In this document: positions 1-10,479 of the stretch, in pieces
Layout of the letters: every line of letters starts with the position of its first letter
Numbering within the stretch: position 1 is the first letter of the stretch
Assembly: GCF_036373705.1 (NCBI RefSeq)
Contig: NW_027102659.1
Location: 868,001-932,000, forward strand
DNA length: 64,000 nt
Origin: Amia ocellicauda
Lineage: Eukaryota; Chordata; Actinopteri; Amiiformes; Amiidae
Direction: 5' to 3'
The notes under the pieces: model-generated
The model's input: the letters and a program-made list of their open reading frames with translations, nothing else
What the model was told of the DNA's origin: nothing
Database searches by the model: none
Made by a program: the position numbers and the translations under genes

Positions 1-446
1 AGCCTCCTCAAAAAGGGGGTTTTGTAGATGTCAGCAGTGGGGGTGTTCGGAATGTGGAGGGTTCTGAGACTGATAAGGCTGTGGAGGACATGCTCTGTGA
101 GAATGTAGGGGGTGAAGGCTTTGTTCAAAATGATGATGTGTCCAAGAGTACCAGTGATCCCGTGATTATAGATAGACCGGCCTATAACAATTTTGAAATG
201 ATTCAGTGTTTTAATTTTGCAGAACTTTTAAATTGTGACAATTATGCAGAAATATTTGTCAACATACACGAGGCTTTGCAGAAAATGCTTGAACAGGTTG
301 CTGAAAGGGTCAGACCTCGAGATGTTGTACAGTTAGAACTCAGAGGGGATGATTTGTTTAGCAACCTATCTGTAATGCTGAGTGGAGATAATTTAGATGT
401 CTGGCTAAAATCGAAGCGTTATTGCAAAGTAACGCAGCCATCTTAG
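1..446 (+). CDS. Element A: 3' part of the ORF upstream of PolB
   Basis: The window opens inside this gene; codons start at position 3 and the frame stays open to the stop at 446. The sequence matches the last about 147 codons of the 272-aa reading frame of element F (58518-59315) with very few changes. It includes the stretch that is deleted in element B. The 3' end overlaps the start of the polymerase frame, which lies in the -1 frame. I recognise no enzymatic domain; the visible part is acidic and probably helical. It may be a separate protein or the N-terminal section of PolB. Confidence 0.6.
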   Translation, partial: PPQKGGFVDVSSGGVRNVEGSETDKAVEDMLCENVGGEGFVQNDDVSKSTSDPVIIDRPAYNNFEMIQCFNFAELLNCDNYAEIFVNIHEALQKMLEQVAERVRPRDVVQLELRGDDLFSNLSVMLSGDNLDVWLKSKRYCKVTQPS

Positions 447-1483
447 CTGATGAAAGTCTGTCTCTGGTAATGAATGTGGTTCGTAACCCTGAGGGTGGGG
501 CGCTTAGAAGACTGTCGAAATGCTTGAAGAACGACATAATTAGGACCAAGCTCAGGCAATTAGTGGTGAGTTCCAGTGGGGACAATAAGCTCTGTTTTGC
601 TTACAGTTTAATAAAACTACTCACCCCCGACATGCCTGAACCCCAAGCTCTGCAAGAGGCTTTAACGCTTCATCAGAGGGCTGGCTTAAACTCTCAACAG
701 AGGGTTGCCTTTTCAGACATCACCAAGTTGCAGGAACATAACTGTAAACCCCGCCAAGAGACAAATGTCCAAACTGATTTTAAACAGTCTGTGGGGTAAG
801 TTTGGGGAAAGAAATTACCGTCTAAACACAACCTTGATTAAAACCCCTGAACAGTTTATAGAATTTATGTTTTCCAAACAACATGCAGTATCACACTTTC
901 AATTCTTAAATGACCACGTGGCACAGGTCCAGTGGAGGGCCCCTAAAGATTTCCCCACCAAACAGGGGAACGTTAATGTTTTCATAGCGGTTTTTACCAC
1001 GGCTTACGCCCGGCTTGAACTGTACAACTTAATGGATCAGTTGCAGGAACGCACACTCTATCATGATTCTGACTCTGTAATCTTTGTCACCAGGCCAGGG
1101 GATTGGGTCCCTCCCCTCGGGGACTACCTTGGGGAGTTAACGAGCGAACTAGATCCTCAGGACCACATAGTGGAGTTTGTTTCAGGGGGTCCTAAGACGC
1201 ATACAGAACGGCTGCGGGTAAGACCTGTATGAAAGTTAAGGGTTTCACTCTGAACCATTGTAACAACAAGCTCATTAACATCAAGTCTCTGACGACCCTG
1301 GTAGAAAGTTTTGTAACCGAGAAAGACGCGCCTCCTCGTGAGATTATTACAGCCGGAAATCAGATCTATCGCAATAAAAAGGAGTACACGTTGGAAAATA
1401 GATCACTAAACAAACGGTTCAGGGTGGTGTACAATAAAGGAGTGTTGAAGACTGATTATACCACTCTGCCTTATGGATATTAG
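392..1483 (+). pseudogene. polB: Element A: protein-primed DNA polymerase B, internally deleted
   Basis: Only the two ends of PolB remain. The first about 113 codons (392 to about 732) match elements B and F, then the sequence jumps to the C-terminal polymerase part. About 2.3 kb present in B (roughly 15230-17500) is missing, which removes the Cys-rich region, all exonuclease motifs and polymerase motif A. Motif B (NSLWGKFGERN) remains. Motif C reads YHDSDS instead of the YHDTDS of B and F. A 4-nt deletion near 1197 adds a frameshift. The dead gene overlaps the ATPase start by 11 nt, as in B. Confidence 0.85.
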
Positions 1484-2144
1484 CGGTGGTTTTGATAACA
1501 GACTTCAACACCCTTTCTCCTGTATTATAGCTGGTCCCTCCAATTCGGGGAAGAGCTATCTTATAAGGAACATCATAGAAGATGTGGACGCAACCGTGTC
1601 CCAAGCTCTTGACAACATAGTGTGGTGTTACTCTTGCTGGCAACCTCTCTACGATGATTTGGCTTCGAAAAAAAATAATCTGAAATTTGTGCAAGGTCTC
1701 CCCGCCTCGTTGTAAGACGATGACTTGTTCCCGCCCGGTCAAACTAACCTAGTGATCCTTGATGACCTGATGGAGCAGGCCGGTGACAACAGTGAAGTGG
1801 AAAAAGCTTTCACAAAGTACACTCATCATAGGAATTTAAGTATTCTTTATTTAGTTCAAAATCTATTTTTTCAAGGTAAAAAAAGCCGCACTATTAATTT
1901 AAATGCCAATTATATAATTATTTTTAAAAACCCCAGAGATAAACTACAGGTCACCGTCTTGGCTCGTCAAATGTACCCTAACCAGACCAAGTTCTTTTTG
2001 GAGGCATTTGAGGATGCCACCAAAAAACCCTACGGGTACTTGATTGCGGACTTAAAAGCACAAACCCCAGAAGACTTTCGCCTCAGAACAGGTTTGTGCC
2101 CGCCCGATTGGCCGGCAGTGTATGTGCTAAAGAAAAGGAAATAA
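1473..2144 (+). pseudogene. Element A: A32/FtsK-like packaging ATPase, nonsense-disrupted
   Basis: This is the same 223-codon gene as the intact copy at 18249-18920. Walker A (GPSNSGKS) is present, but codon 81 (Cys in B) is a TAA stop at 1713-1715. The frame reopens immediately and continues through Walker B (LVILDDL) to the normal stop. A single nonsense lesion therefore separates the two ATP-binding motifs. Confidence 0.9.
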
Positions 2145-2150
2145 ATAAGA

Positions 2151-2486
2151 ATGTCTGTTCGGATTAAAAGAAATCTGCCACTTTTGCAAATGTTATTTGA
2201 GGGGAGCCTGCGCCATAGGAAAGCTGTGCTGGCAGGGGCCCCCTCGGATTTGATCGAGACCATGTGTGAAATAGCTTTTAACATCTTACACGGTAATATA
2301 CCCCTAACCCCTTCTTAACATTCTAAACTCAAAAAACAAAAAGCGGTTATCAAGATCATCGCTAATAAGAAGTATTCTATTAAAAGAAAAAGAAAGAAGA
2401 TTAATCAAACCAGGGGTTTTATAGGACCGCTGTTGAGCATAGCCGTGCCTTTCCTAACCAGTCTTCTAGCTTCCAGAGTGGGTTAA
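2151..2486 (+). pseudogene. Element A: small basic Polinton protein (111 codons), nonsense-disrupted
   Basis: The gene starts six bases after the ATPase stop. It matches the intact 111-aa gene of B (18927-19262) but has a TAA in place of a Gln codon near 2317 and several missense changes. The downstream hydrophobic end is still recognisable. Confidence 0.8.
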
Positions 2487-2488
2487 TA

Positions 2489-3232
2489 ATGGAATATGCT
2501 CAGAAAATGTTTTTGATCCCTCAGGAGCAGCTTGAGAAACTGAGAAAAAATGTTGTCGGGCAAGAGCCCATTAGACAAACAGCCGAAAACAACCTGGACT
2601 CTGAAATGAAAGCTATACAGGCCAGGGCCGATTTAAATCAGTATTCCAAAGCCCAGTTGTATACCAACACGTTACAGCGTTACCTCCGTCTGGTTAGACA
2701 GGGTGAAAAAGATCAAAACATTTTAACTTTAACCATGGCCTCTCAAGAAAATGGTTCTGGGGCTGATGCGGGGGGTACGGTTGATAAAGATGTTGCGGTG
2801 ACCGAACCTGTTGAGAGTTCAGAGGGAGATGTTGTAACGGATGTTTTGAGAAACATGCCGGCCAGAAGCAGGAGACATGCAGAATATATCCTGCGCAAAA
2901 TGGTTCAGAAACCGCGGGTAACGGCTTGGAATGAACAGGGTGAATTTGTTTTTAAAGGACAACTGATCAAAGGTTCACACATGTTTGATTTGTTGAAGAG
3001 TGTCAATAGCACTAATAAGGTACCCGAGAGTCGCCGACCTGTAGGCTGGAATGCTTTCCTACAGGCGATGGCCTGTCTGAACATGCCCCAATCCACAGTT
3101 CCTAACCAGGAAACGCGACAAAAAATCCATCTGTGTAAAGAGGTGTAGCCTGATCTGACTCCGATATCTCATTACTCTGACCGTGCTTAGCGACCATCCT
3201 CAGGATCTATCCATCGTTGGGAAGCTTATTAA
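2489..3232 (+). pseudogene. Element A: conserved MEYAQKM protein, truncated by a stop
   Basis: The copy matches the 247-aa gene of B. A Glu codon has become TAG at 3146-3148, leaving 219 aa, and a second stop follows in the former 3' part (TAG near 3188). The deleted tail is the last 28 residues, so the shortened product could in principle still fold; this is inference. Confidence 0.75.
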
Positions 3233-3485
3233 TCTCATGTTTTTATTTGTCTCCCCTGTAAATAATGACCCGACAAACAATTTTTTATTTATTTTTTTTT
3301 ATTTTCAAATGTTGTACATTTATTTATAACATAACCCCTGCTTTGTATAAGAATTGTTTTGAATAAAAACAAAACTAATGATTCAAAGGCTGTTTTCATT
3401 ATTTTTTCACCTTAACACGCATGACATCTTTTAAAATCCTCACAAGAACACCCCATCTGTATACATGACTGGCTAGGGTCGTAAG
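3233..3485. terminator. Element A: convergent 3' ends and poly(A) signals
   Basis: This AT-rich stretch separates the plus-strand and minus-strand gene blocks. A plus-strand AATAAA lies at 3362-3367, and T-rich TTTATT motifs near 3285-3330 could serve the minus strand. Minus-strand protease codons homologous to B reach to about 3411, but in A they are out of frame. Confidence 0.5.
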
Positions 3486-3983
3486 TCATTGTGTTATAAG
3501 GGGGGTCCACAGTGTACTGACAAACTCTGCCACTTTTTTATCATTTTGGCCTAAATCCTCACTGTACAAGGCCATAATATCGGGGTATGACCTTCCTTTA
3601 GATCTATGATATAAGAAAAACACACAGTGCTGACCACAAGTGAAGGTCTGAAGACTTTGTACTTGACGACCGCTGTAAATGGTTTCTTGACAGTTGTTGA
3701 GCAGAAAGTTATTGATCTTCCGAGGGAAAGGTCTGAAATCCGGGGGGTTTCCATAGGAATCAAAAAATTCACCACGGTGGTCCTCCCTTAGATAAATAGC
3801 CAGCCAATGTTCTCCGGGCATATTTTTAGGGTGTGTGTTGATTATGTACATTGCAGGTAAATTCTTGATCTTAAATTTAGGTAGCTGATCGCAGGCGTAG
3901 ACTCCTTGAAACAGTTTCCGTGAGCCGGCCAGGGCATTCATGATGTGGTTGAGCTCTCTGGTGTTCATTTTAATAATAATCAT
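3486..3983 (-). pseudogene. Element A: adenain-like cysteine protease with altered C-terminus
   Basis: The 165-codon frame keeps all expected catalytic positions of the adenovirus-type protease: His in GEHWL, Asp in FFDSY, Gln and Cys in VQSLQTFTCGQHC. A one-base deletion in a run of G (six here, seven in B, near 3500) shifts the frame, so the last about 30 residues of B, which are Cys-rich, are replaced by a short tail ending in LITQ. It is the least damaged protease besides the copy in B. The start overlaps the end of the capsid gene by 14 nt. Confidence 0.75.
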
Positions 3984-5261
3984 ACAGAACGTTTCTCCTC
4001 CGATTCACCTCAATAATGTTGTCAAACACAGCATACACGACCATATTTACAGTGCGTGGTAGAGGCTGCTTGAAACGCATCTCCAAACGCATATTGCCCG
4101 TCTTCATCAGTGAAAAATGTTGTCCACACTCTTCGTCAGGGGTCAGGTTGAAACCGTACAGGGTGTAACCGCTGCAGTATTCCCGGCGATCGATCAGCAG
4201 AGTTTGATCCTTGAGATGGCGACCCGTAGCCAGTACTACACTGTAATATTCACGAACCGCATTGCCGTTTTCAAAGTCAGGTTGAAAAGGTCTGGATGGA
4301 ACCTGCACACCATCGACGTACAACGCTATAAATTCCGCGTTATAATGTTAAAAGTTAAAAAGGTTCTTGTTGTAAACCCCGGTAAATGCATCATTATCCA
4401 CGAGACCAATAATAACCTGTTTTGGGAGCTGTCCTAGAAACAGATTTTCCTGGTTCATCACCCGTGTCCCTGCAGGGATACTGTGGACTTTCATATAGAC
4501 TCTTTCGATCGGGTACTTAACGCCTGCGCGTGTCCTAGTTTAACCGCCGGGGAGACGGACACTTTTTTCACAAACAGCGAGGCCGATAATATGGTCAGTT
4601 TATATTTTTCAGTATCAGGGGTCATCAGATAAAAAGCACTTTTACTACGGATCATTTTAATTTTAATGTCTACCCCGTTGAGCATGAGTTTTTCTTGGAA
4701 AAATATGTCTGCATTGATATGCCCCATTAGCTCAAAGGTCCTCCCTTCTGTTGAAGAGGCCGTTCTTTTTTGCAAACCCTTATTGAGTCCCTCTGGATCC
4801 TTGTCGTCCATAGCTTCCGGGTTGTCTTTGAAGAAAAGGCCGGGGCTGAACTGTTTGCTTAGGGTCTCCTCACTATAATTAAGTTTACACTCCATCATGG
4901 CTCTATAGGGGTAAGTATTGCTGCTTTGACTAATGAGCCGATCTCCCAGGGTCACATCCACCTGTGAAAACATGGTGGCCACCGGGTAATTGATGACCCC
5001 AGCGTTGGCCGTCTTCTCGATTGCATCGCCATCCTCATTAGTCACTTTACAGTTCATTAAAATAAATGTGTTTTTCAAATCATTATAATCCTCGCCATTG
5101 CCAGCTATAAAAAACTCCAGAGGGGCCATGTCTGAAATTGCAGAAAGAGGGGGAATCTCTACATATATGCTCTTATCTATACTCGTTTGAGTGTATGGAA
5201 CTGTAAACAGATCCAGTTCTGATTTGACGCATTCTTCCAATAGACTGTGGACAAAAGACAT
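3970..5261 (-). pseudogene. Element A: major capsid protein, frameshifted
   Basis: The N-terminal 250 codons (5261 to about 4510) are open and match the double-jelly-roll-type capsid protein of B. A 16-bp deletion at about 4508 shifts the frame, and a TAA stop appears near 4346. The C-terminal block (4323-3970) is again clearly recognisable and ends in YDYY. Both lesions are private to A. Confidence 0.85.
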
Positions 5262-5263
5262 GT

Positions 5264-5751
5264 TTAAAAGATATATCCTGAGGCTCTATTTTTCTTTCTT
5301 TGAGACTTTCTTTTTGCAGGTTTTTTCTTGTGCTGCTTCCTTCTCCGAGTGTTTCCACGATATGTTGGAGAATGAGAGATTCTTCGTTTTCTGTTAGCCA
5401 CGGATCATCGTCGCCCTGGTGGACACATGCTGTTTCTTCTTTTACCCCCCCTCCTCGCCATTACCATGAGACCCGAACCCTCCTGATGCTCATGGCTAGC
5501 TGCCCGGTTCATAACATTGGTGAACACGTCACTAACAATATTTTTAGCCGCTGATTTCAAGTGGGGTCTGGCTATAGCAAAGCCTCTCTTAAGCAGGGGT
5601 ACGGCCATTCTAAAGAGACCACGAAAGAGTCCTCCTAGACCGGCGCCATACATTGTGGGGGCTCCTACAAAACCGGGCAAGCCGTTCCATCTTGCATCTT
5701 GTAATAATCCACATTGGCGCTAGGATCTACATAACCCCTCGAGGTAGCCAT
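5264..5751 (-). pseudogene. Element A: pVI/pX-like basic minor virion protein, frameshifted near the start
   Basis: The first about 20 codons read normally from the ATG at 5751. A one-base deletion near 5690, shared with B but absent in C, D and E, then shifts the frame. The rest is open in the correct frame from 5680 down. The stop lies 2 nt before the capsid ATG, as in the other copies. Confidence 0.75.
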
Positions 5752-5752
5752 T

Positions 5753-6487
5753 TTAATAATGTACACACTGTTTCAGGGGTCGAAAATGTAGTTTGACAAC
5801 TTAACTTTACCGAAGCGGAAGGGTACGTTGATATTCTGATCCGATTTGACTTCGATCGTGATGTTGTCAAAGTGGGTCTTTGAGACTGGTACGTAGTGTG
5901 GCTTGTCATAAGTAATTGTGACCATGTCATTGCTTTTACCTTTAATAAGTACATTTCTCAAAAGGGGGACATAACTATCCCCGACCCTCTGGTGGGTTAT
6001 GATATCCGTATACACATAAAGAGTGTAAAAGCCGCCCCACCACTTCTGAGAACCTGCTCTCTGTGTCAGAATAGAACCCTAATATACGCCCCAGTTGGCC
6101 GCTGGTTTGAATGCTAATACCTGGTTTTGACACCTTGTACACTCTGTTTTTAATAGGGTTGTAATATAGCTTGATGTTGGGGGTGCCTTCTGAGAACTGT
6201 TTATGCATCTCATCTAATATTTTATCCACATTGTCATAATAACCTCCTTGTATCGTGAATGTCCATTGACTCTTTTTAACATCATCAAAAATGGCGAAGG
6301 TGGCATCCTTATCTTGTAAAACAGCCCAAGTGTAAGGATACTGTATTTCCGCCAACCCCACTTCCCACGACCCTCTTAGATCTATAGATTTTCCAAATTG
6401 TACCGTGTAACTGGATATTTCATTTTTAGGGTATATATCGAGAGAGGCGTTACTGGGTAGAGTCACGTAGAAGCCTCCTGATTCCAT
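5753..6487 (-). pseudogene. Element A: penton-like minor capsid protein, frame broken
   Basis: The gene starts at MESGGFYVTLPSN and shows the motif WEVGLAEIQYPYTW, typical of Polinton/adintovirus penton proteins. At about 6060 the protein continues in another frame (VYTDIITHQRVGDSYVPLLR, in two frames before and after the break). This break is present in all five copies A-E. In A the extreme C-terminus is further changed by a small indel near 5800. Confidence 0.8.
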
Positions 6488-6533
6488 CTTGAGTATCGAG
6501 AGTAATGCCCCCAACACACCCGCGGGCATGTTG

Positions 6534-7625
6534 TTATAAGGATTGAATATCGCAAACCTGTTGTTCCGGGACCCAACTATTGAACTTTTCAGGCCATCCA
6601 AGCCATTTCACCAACACATATTTTTTCCGGTTCTGGGTTTTTTCAGCTAATATCTTTTCAACTCTGTATACACTGTCTTTACCCACAATAATTTTTTGTA
6701 ACTCGGCTTCGTAAAACGTTCCTTCTATATCCTCCCCGTCATAGTCTTTTAACCGGTACACGGGGGGGGCTCTAGCCAACTGTTCGGTAACTGTAAAATA
6801 TTCGTCAGAAAATGTTTGTTCATAACCTTTGGCAAAAGTACTCCTTAGCTTTGAAACGCGAACCACATCACCGATGTTGAACTTATAAGTAGTTTTTCCC
6901 TTCTTAATAAATGGTCCGTATAATTTTGTATAGACCTGAAAAGAATTACTTTGATCAACATCTATAGACTTCATTTTAATACTGGTGTGATACCCTTGGT
7001 TGTAAGCATCAATAAAATCCTGAACTTTATCAAAATACTTGAACGTGTTGACCGCTGTAAAATATCTCCACATTTTGGTCTTTATGGTGCGGTTAAACCT
7101 CTCCACTACCGATGCTTTAAGCTCATTTCCGGTGGTGAAATGATGTATTTTGTGTCTCTTCAGTAGATTCTGAAATTCTCTGTTGAGAAACTCTTTTCCT
7201 TAATCAGTCTGCAGTTTTTTAGGACATCGACCCTGGGACAATATATCCTCAAAGACCCTCGTCACCGCTCAACCTGTTTTATTATGTAGAATTCGAGCCC
7301 AGGCATATTTTGATTAAACATCGATACACATCAACATCAATTTGTGACCATTGTTATGTTTTGATAAATTTGACATATCGACTAGATCCATTTGCCATTG
7401 TGAGTCTATGTCAGTTGCATATACGCGGTTTCTTTTAAAGTTAATCCTGAGAGGTTTATGTAAGGTATAGGCGTCTTGTTCCCGTAACCATTCTGAAACA
7501 ACCACATCATTAACCTTCACTCCGGCCTCAGCGAGTCCTCTTTGAAAACCCTTCTTACCCGCCAAACCCCCAATCTTGGCTGGGTTGTAGTATAGTTCCT
7601 GCATTTGGGGAGCTTGCCGAGTCAT
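6534..7625 (-). pseudogene. Element A: chromodomain integrase, multiply damaged
   Basis: The sequence matches the intact 363-aa integrase of C and D. A frameshift near 7314 (an extra base after the IDV block), a stop in the codon before the second catalytic Asp region (near 7200) and missense changes near 7270 split the catalytic core. The C-terminal part from 7106 to 6534, with the tail and chromodomain, is still one open frame. Confidence 0.85.
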
Positions 7626-7846
7626 TCTGTCAAATAACCACACAGACCCACACTATGCGCAAAGTTTTTTACAAGGTTTTTTATTCAACTTCAGGAGAGC
7701 AGATACCCCTTTTTAGACATTTGAGAAAAGTATAACATACACAACAATTTTTTCTACGGTCCAGACAAAAAGAAATCAGATGATTGGTTACTTGATCTAT
7801 ATCAACAAATATACCTGTTTCTTTATCTTGTAGGCACACACCTCAG
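7626..7846. terminator. Element A: non-coding gap between integrase and MGNVL gene
   Basis: No reading frame of interest is visible. A TTTATT at 7680-7685 is an AATAAA on the minus strand, placed just after the 282-aa and MGNVL genes, so it probably ends their transcripts. The same arrangement occurs at 24475-24480 in B. Confidence 0.45.
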
Positions 7847-8188
7847 TTACATATGTAAATAAACAACAATATGACCTATTTTAAAATTAAACAGAGGTGT
7901 ATTAAACATGCTCAGTAAAAGGTCATACAGATGTTGATGAAATGGCCTAATATCATTCTTGGCCCCCTTGAGCGCTTCATCCCAGTGTTCGTACCCCCCG
8001 ATCTTTGTTACAGCAGCCATTAACTTTTCCAGGTTTGAAAGTTGATCCTCATCGATGGTTAAATCTGTAGAGAAAAGGCTCGCGTTGGCTACTTTTCTGT
8101 CAAGCACATGGTGTAATAGCGCTCTCAGGTTAGCTGCAGAGTGTTGATGACAGAACCAGTTGCAGAAGCAGTCCAGAACATTCCCCAT
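7847..8188 (-). CDS. Element A: MGNVL-type small protein of unknown function
   Basis: The frame runs from an ATG at 8188 to 7847 (113 codons). The N-terminus MGNVLDCFCNWFC has the Gly-2 and following Cys residues expected of an N-myristoylation/palmitoylation signal; this is a sequence-based inference. The rest is predicted helical. A one-base deletion near 7858 (three A residues where others have four) replaces the longer C-terminus of the other copies by VYLHM. Unlike B, C and E, this copy has no internal TGA. The gene lies 12 nt downstream of the 282-aa gene. Confidence 0.6.
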   Translation of the reverse strand: MGNVLDCFCNWFCHQHSAANLRALLHHVLDRKVANASLFSTDLTIDEDQLSNLEKLMAAVTKIGGYEHWDEALKGAKNDIRPFHQHLYDLLLSMFNTPLFNFKIGHIVVYLHM

Positions 8189-8200
8189 GTTCAAAGTCCC

Positions 8201-9049
8201 TTAGTTCAGGTCAGAGTCTGAATCAGTGGCGTAGATGTCGAATTCTTCGTCGCTGTCCCCAGCTTTAACTTCTTTACGGAAGAAATAAGCTTTTAGCTTG
8301 CCAGCGGTTTTTCTACTCGGCTCATCCAGGTCATTGAGCAGCTGCCCAAGTTTCTCTATTATAAACGGCTCCTTTTTCAGCTCCAGCAAAATCTCATCTA
8401 TGATTTTCTGGACTTGTCCCGCAGTGACATGTATGTGGGAGTAAGACAGCGCCTTGATTAGTGCCGGTTTCAGCCACGGTTTGTTCAGTCTTCTGTAAAA
8501 CACGTTGAAATAGAACAGGAAATAGTAACGGTCTAGTTCAAACAAACAACTGTGTCTCAACTGACTGGGGTGATTCACTTCACACCCCCGACAGACTTCT
8601 TTCAGAGCTCGGTCGATGAGAGCACTCAGAATATACACCAGGGTGCTTTTAACCACTCTGCTTACTTGGTCACATACCCCGGGCATAAATCCTTCGTCTT
8701 CATCACGCCCCCGGGACTGTCCGATGCTCATTGGTTCGCCTGGTGGTTTGTGGGGTGTTTCTACATCCATTGGACTGACCCCCTCCTGAGACGCACAGAC
8801 GGTAGACAGTTCGGCAAAATCGAGGCCCTCCATGAGCTCCAGAGGCTGGGGATCCCCGAGACTCATTTGGACATCCATCGCACCGCATGTTGTTTCGTCC
8901 TGAGGGACCGGGGTCTGAGGTCTTGGAGAGTAACCGCAGTCAAAGGGTTCCAGAGTGTATACAAAATCTGGGGAATAGAACCAGGGGTGATCCCGGGTTT
9001 GAAGAGGCCTGTAGAGCCTGTCGACGTCCGCAGCTTTCGGGTAAGACAT
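8201..9049 (-). CDS. Element A: 282-aa protein with Cys/His cluster, unknown function
   Basis: The open frame starts at the ATG at 9049 (MSYPKAADVDR); an in-frame GTG further upstream is not a likely start. The first about 125 residues are rich in Pro, Asp and Glu and look disordered. Residues 153-168 carry Cys153, Cys156, His160, His166 and Cys168, a possible zinc site. The helical region that follows ends in an acidic tail (DSDSDLN). A CRE-like TACGTCA (9106-9112) and a TATA-like ATAAAAG (complement of 9086-9092) lie upstream. The position next to the terminal gene and the acidic, zinc-site architecture would fit an early regulatory protein; this is inference. Confidence 0.65.
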   Translation of the reverse strand: MSYPKAADVDRLYRPLQTRDHPWFYSPDFVYTLEPFDCGYSPRPQTPVPQDETTCGAMDVQMSLGDPQPLELMEGLDFAELSTVCASQEGVSPMDVETPHKPPGEPMSIGQSRGRDEDEGFMPGVCDQVSRVVKSTLVYILSALIDRALKEVCRGCEVNHPSQLRHSCLFELDRYYFLFYFNVFYRRLNKPWLKPALIKALSYSHIHVTAGQVQKIIDEILLELKKEPFIIEKLGQLLNDLDEPSRKTAGKLKAYFFRKEVKAGDSDEEFDIYATDSDSDLN

Positions 9050-9127
9050 TCTCTTTAATTTTAAACCATGAATGAATTGTTGCACCTTTTATCCTATCTC
9101 TTCACTACGTCATGACACACCGCCCTC

Positions 9128-9379
9128 TTAGAAGAGAGTAGCCCCTGAGCCGTCAGACCCCCCTCCAAAACCCCACACGTCGTCTGTTTTATCATCGTCG
9201 TCGTCATTCAAGGGGGATATATAATCCATAATCCAGCATATTCTCCTTCTAACCAAATCCAGTTGCGAACATTTGGTCAAGATGTCAAAACCATCATTTA
9301 TACAGTTTATGACCTCTTTCAAGAACGGCCAGTCCACGGCGTCAAACATCATTTCAGTAACCTGTTTTTCTGGATCCTC
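9128..9379 (-). pseudogene. Element A: 3' fragment of the 236-aa right-end gene
   Basis: The last about 80 codons of the gene seen intact in C and D (acidic NDDDDDK run, end GSGATLF) are present. At about 9379 the sequence switches directly into tRNA-Val flanking DNA. The open frame running on to 9532 is therefore a chance fusion with host sequence. The right terminal repeat of A is missing. Confidence 0.85.
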
Positions 9380-9566
9380 TTGCCCTTGAGCAATGCAAAA
9401 TAGGTCAGTGAAATTAGAAACCTTTATCTCACAGGCTGGCCCACGGGAAACGCCTGTGCGCGTTTTACCAGCCTGCTTCGATGGGAGCCATTCGAAACGC
9501 CAGGACGGGTCGGTTTTACCAGCAGTCTCCAACGGTAACCGTTCTAAGCAAGAGGTGACGGTGTCA

Positions 9567-9639
9567 GTTTCCGAAGTGTAGCGGTTATCACGTTCGCCTA
9601 ACGCACGAAAGATCCCCGGTTTGAAACCGGGCGGAAAGA
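9567..9639 (+). tRNA. tRNA-Val-AAC: tRNA-Val (AAC), degenerate
   Basis: The 73-nt sequence matches vertebrate tRNA-Val with anticodon AAC. It carries U8 changed to A, a G1-G72 mismatch, a mismatch in the anticodon stem and TTTGA instead of TTCGA in the T loop. It is probably a pseudogene. Confidence 0.75.
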
Positions 9640-10181
9640 GCCTGCTGTGGGCCGGCCCTTTTCGTCCTGCTTACCCTCGTGGTTCCCCGGAGGCGGTAGG
9701 TGGCTTTTCTTCATTGGAGTTCCCGAAATTGGTGGACTCAGAGCGTCCGTCCGTCGACAGGTTGAAATTGTAAACGCTGGTGTAGCCACTTTTAATTAAA
9801 ATCTGATGATGATGTTATTGTTGTTGTTGTTGTTCTTGTTGTCGTCGTGGTCGCCGTCATTATTATTGTTAAAGTAAAGCTACCGTAAGGTGTAGAAGGC
9901 ACAATAGCTCTGTGATTGTCTGATGGTGGCACAAGACAAGCAGCAGCTGTTTGAACAAGCCATTGAGCATCACCTTGTTGGGGTAAGTGTAAGTCTTGTC
10001 ATAGCTCAGGGCGTTCTTCCTTTGAAAGAGTTTCCAAAGTGTCCTGATGTGCCCTTGAGCAATGCAAAATAGGTCAGTGAAAATAGAAACCTTTATCTCA
10101 CAGGCTGGCCCACGGGAAACGCCTGTGTGCGTTTTACCAGCCGGATTCGATGGGAGCCATTCGAAACACCAGGACGGGTTG

Positions 10182-10254
10182 GTTTCCGTAGTGTAGTGGC
10201 TATGATGTTTGCCTCACACGCGAAAGGTCCCCGGTTCAAAACCGGGCGGAAACA
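10182..10254 (+). tRNA. tRNA-Val-CAC: tRNA-Val (CAC)
   Basis: The 73-nt cloverleaf has acceptor stem GTTTCCG/CGGAAAC and anticodon CAC. The T loop reads TTCAAAA and the anticodon stem has a U-G pair, so function is uncertain. Element B begins 231 bp downstream. Confidence 0.8.
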
Positions 10255-10479
10255 ACCCACGGTGCACGCGTGCCAGTGCCGTGTTACCCGTCCTCATCTC
10301 TCTGCCCCATGGCCGGCCGTCGTTTTCTCTTCCTCGGAGTGGCAAGAAATCCTGACCTTGAGAACAAACGATCGCAGAAGGGTAGCTTTGCGAGGCGCAG
10401 GAACTGACACTTTTAAAATCGATACATGTTGTTGCTGTGACAATACGACCGTAGCAGGATCGGCGACATTGCTGTTACT

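Larger units (their letters stand above)
9380..10479. repeat. tRNA-Val array flank between A and B
   Basis: This host DNA consists of about 640-bp units, each with one tRNA-Val gene, the flanking block beginning AAACCTTTATCTCACAGG and, after AAC-type genes, a (GAT)n/(TTG)n microsatellite (9806-9850). The same units recur after B, C, D and E. The last 45 bases before B (to 10485) match the sequence in front of the unoccupied CTTATG sites. Confidence 0.85.

Noticed and set aside
8552-9058. A 168-aa plus-strand frame opposite the 282-aa gene
   Set aside because: It is antisense to a gene with better coding features and promoter position.
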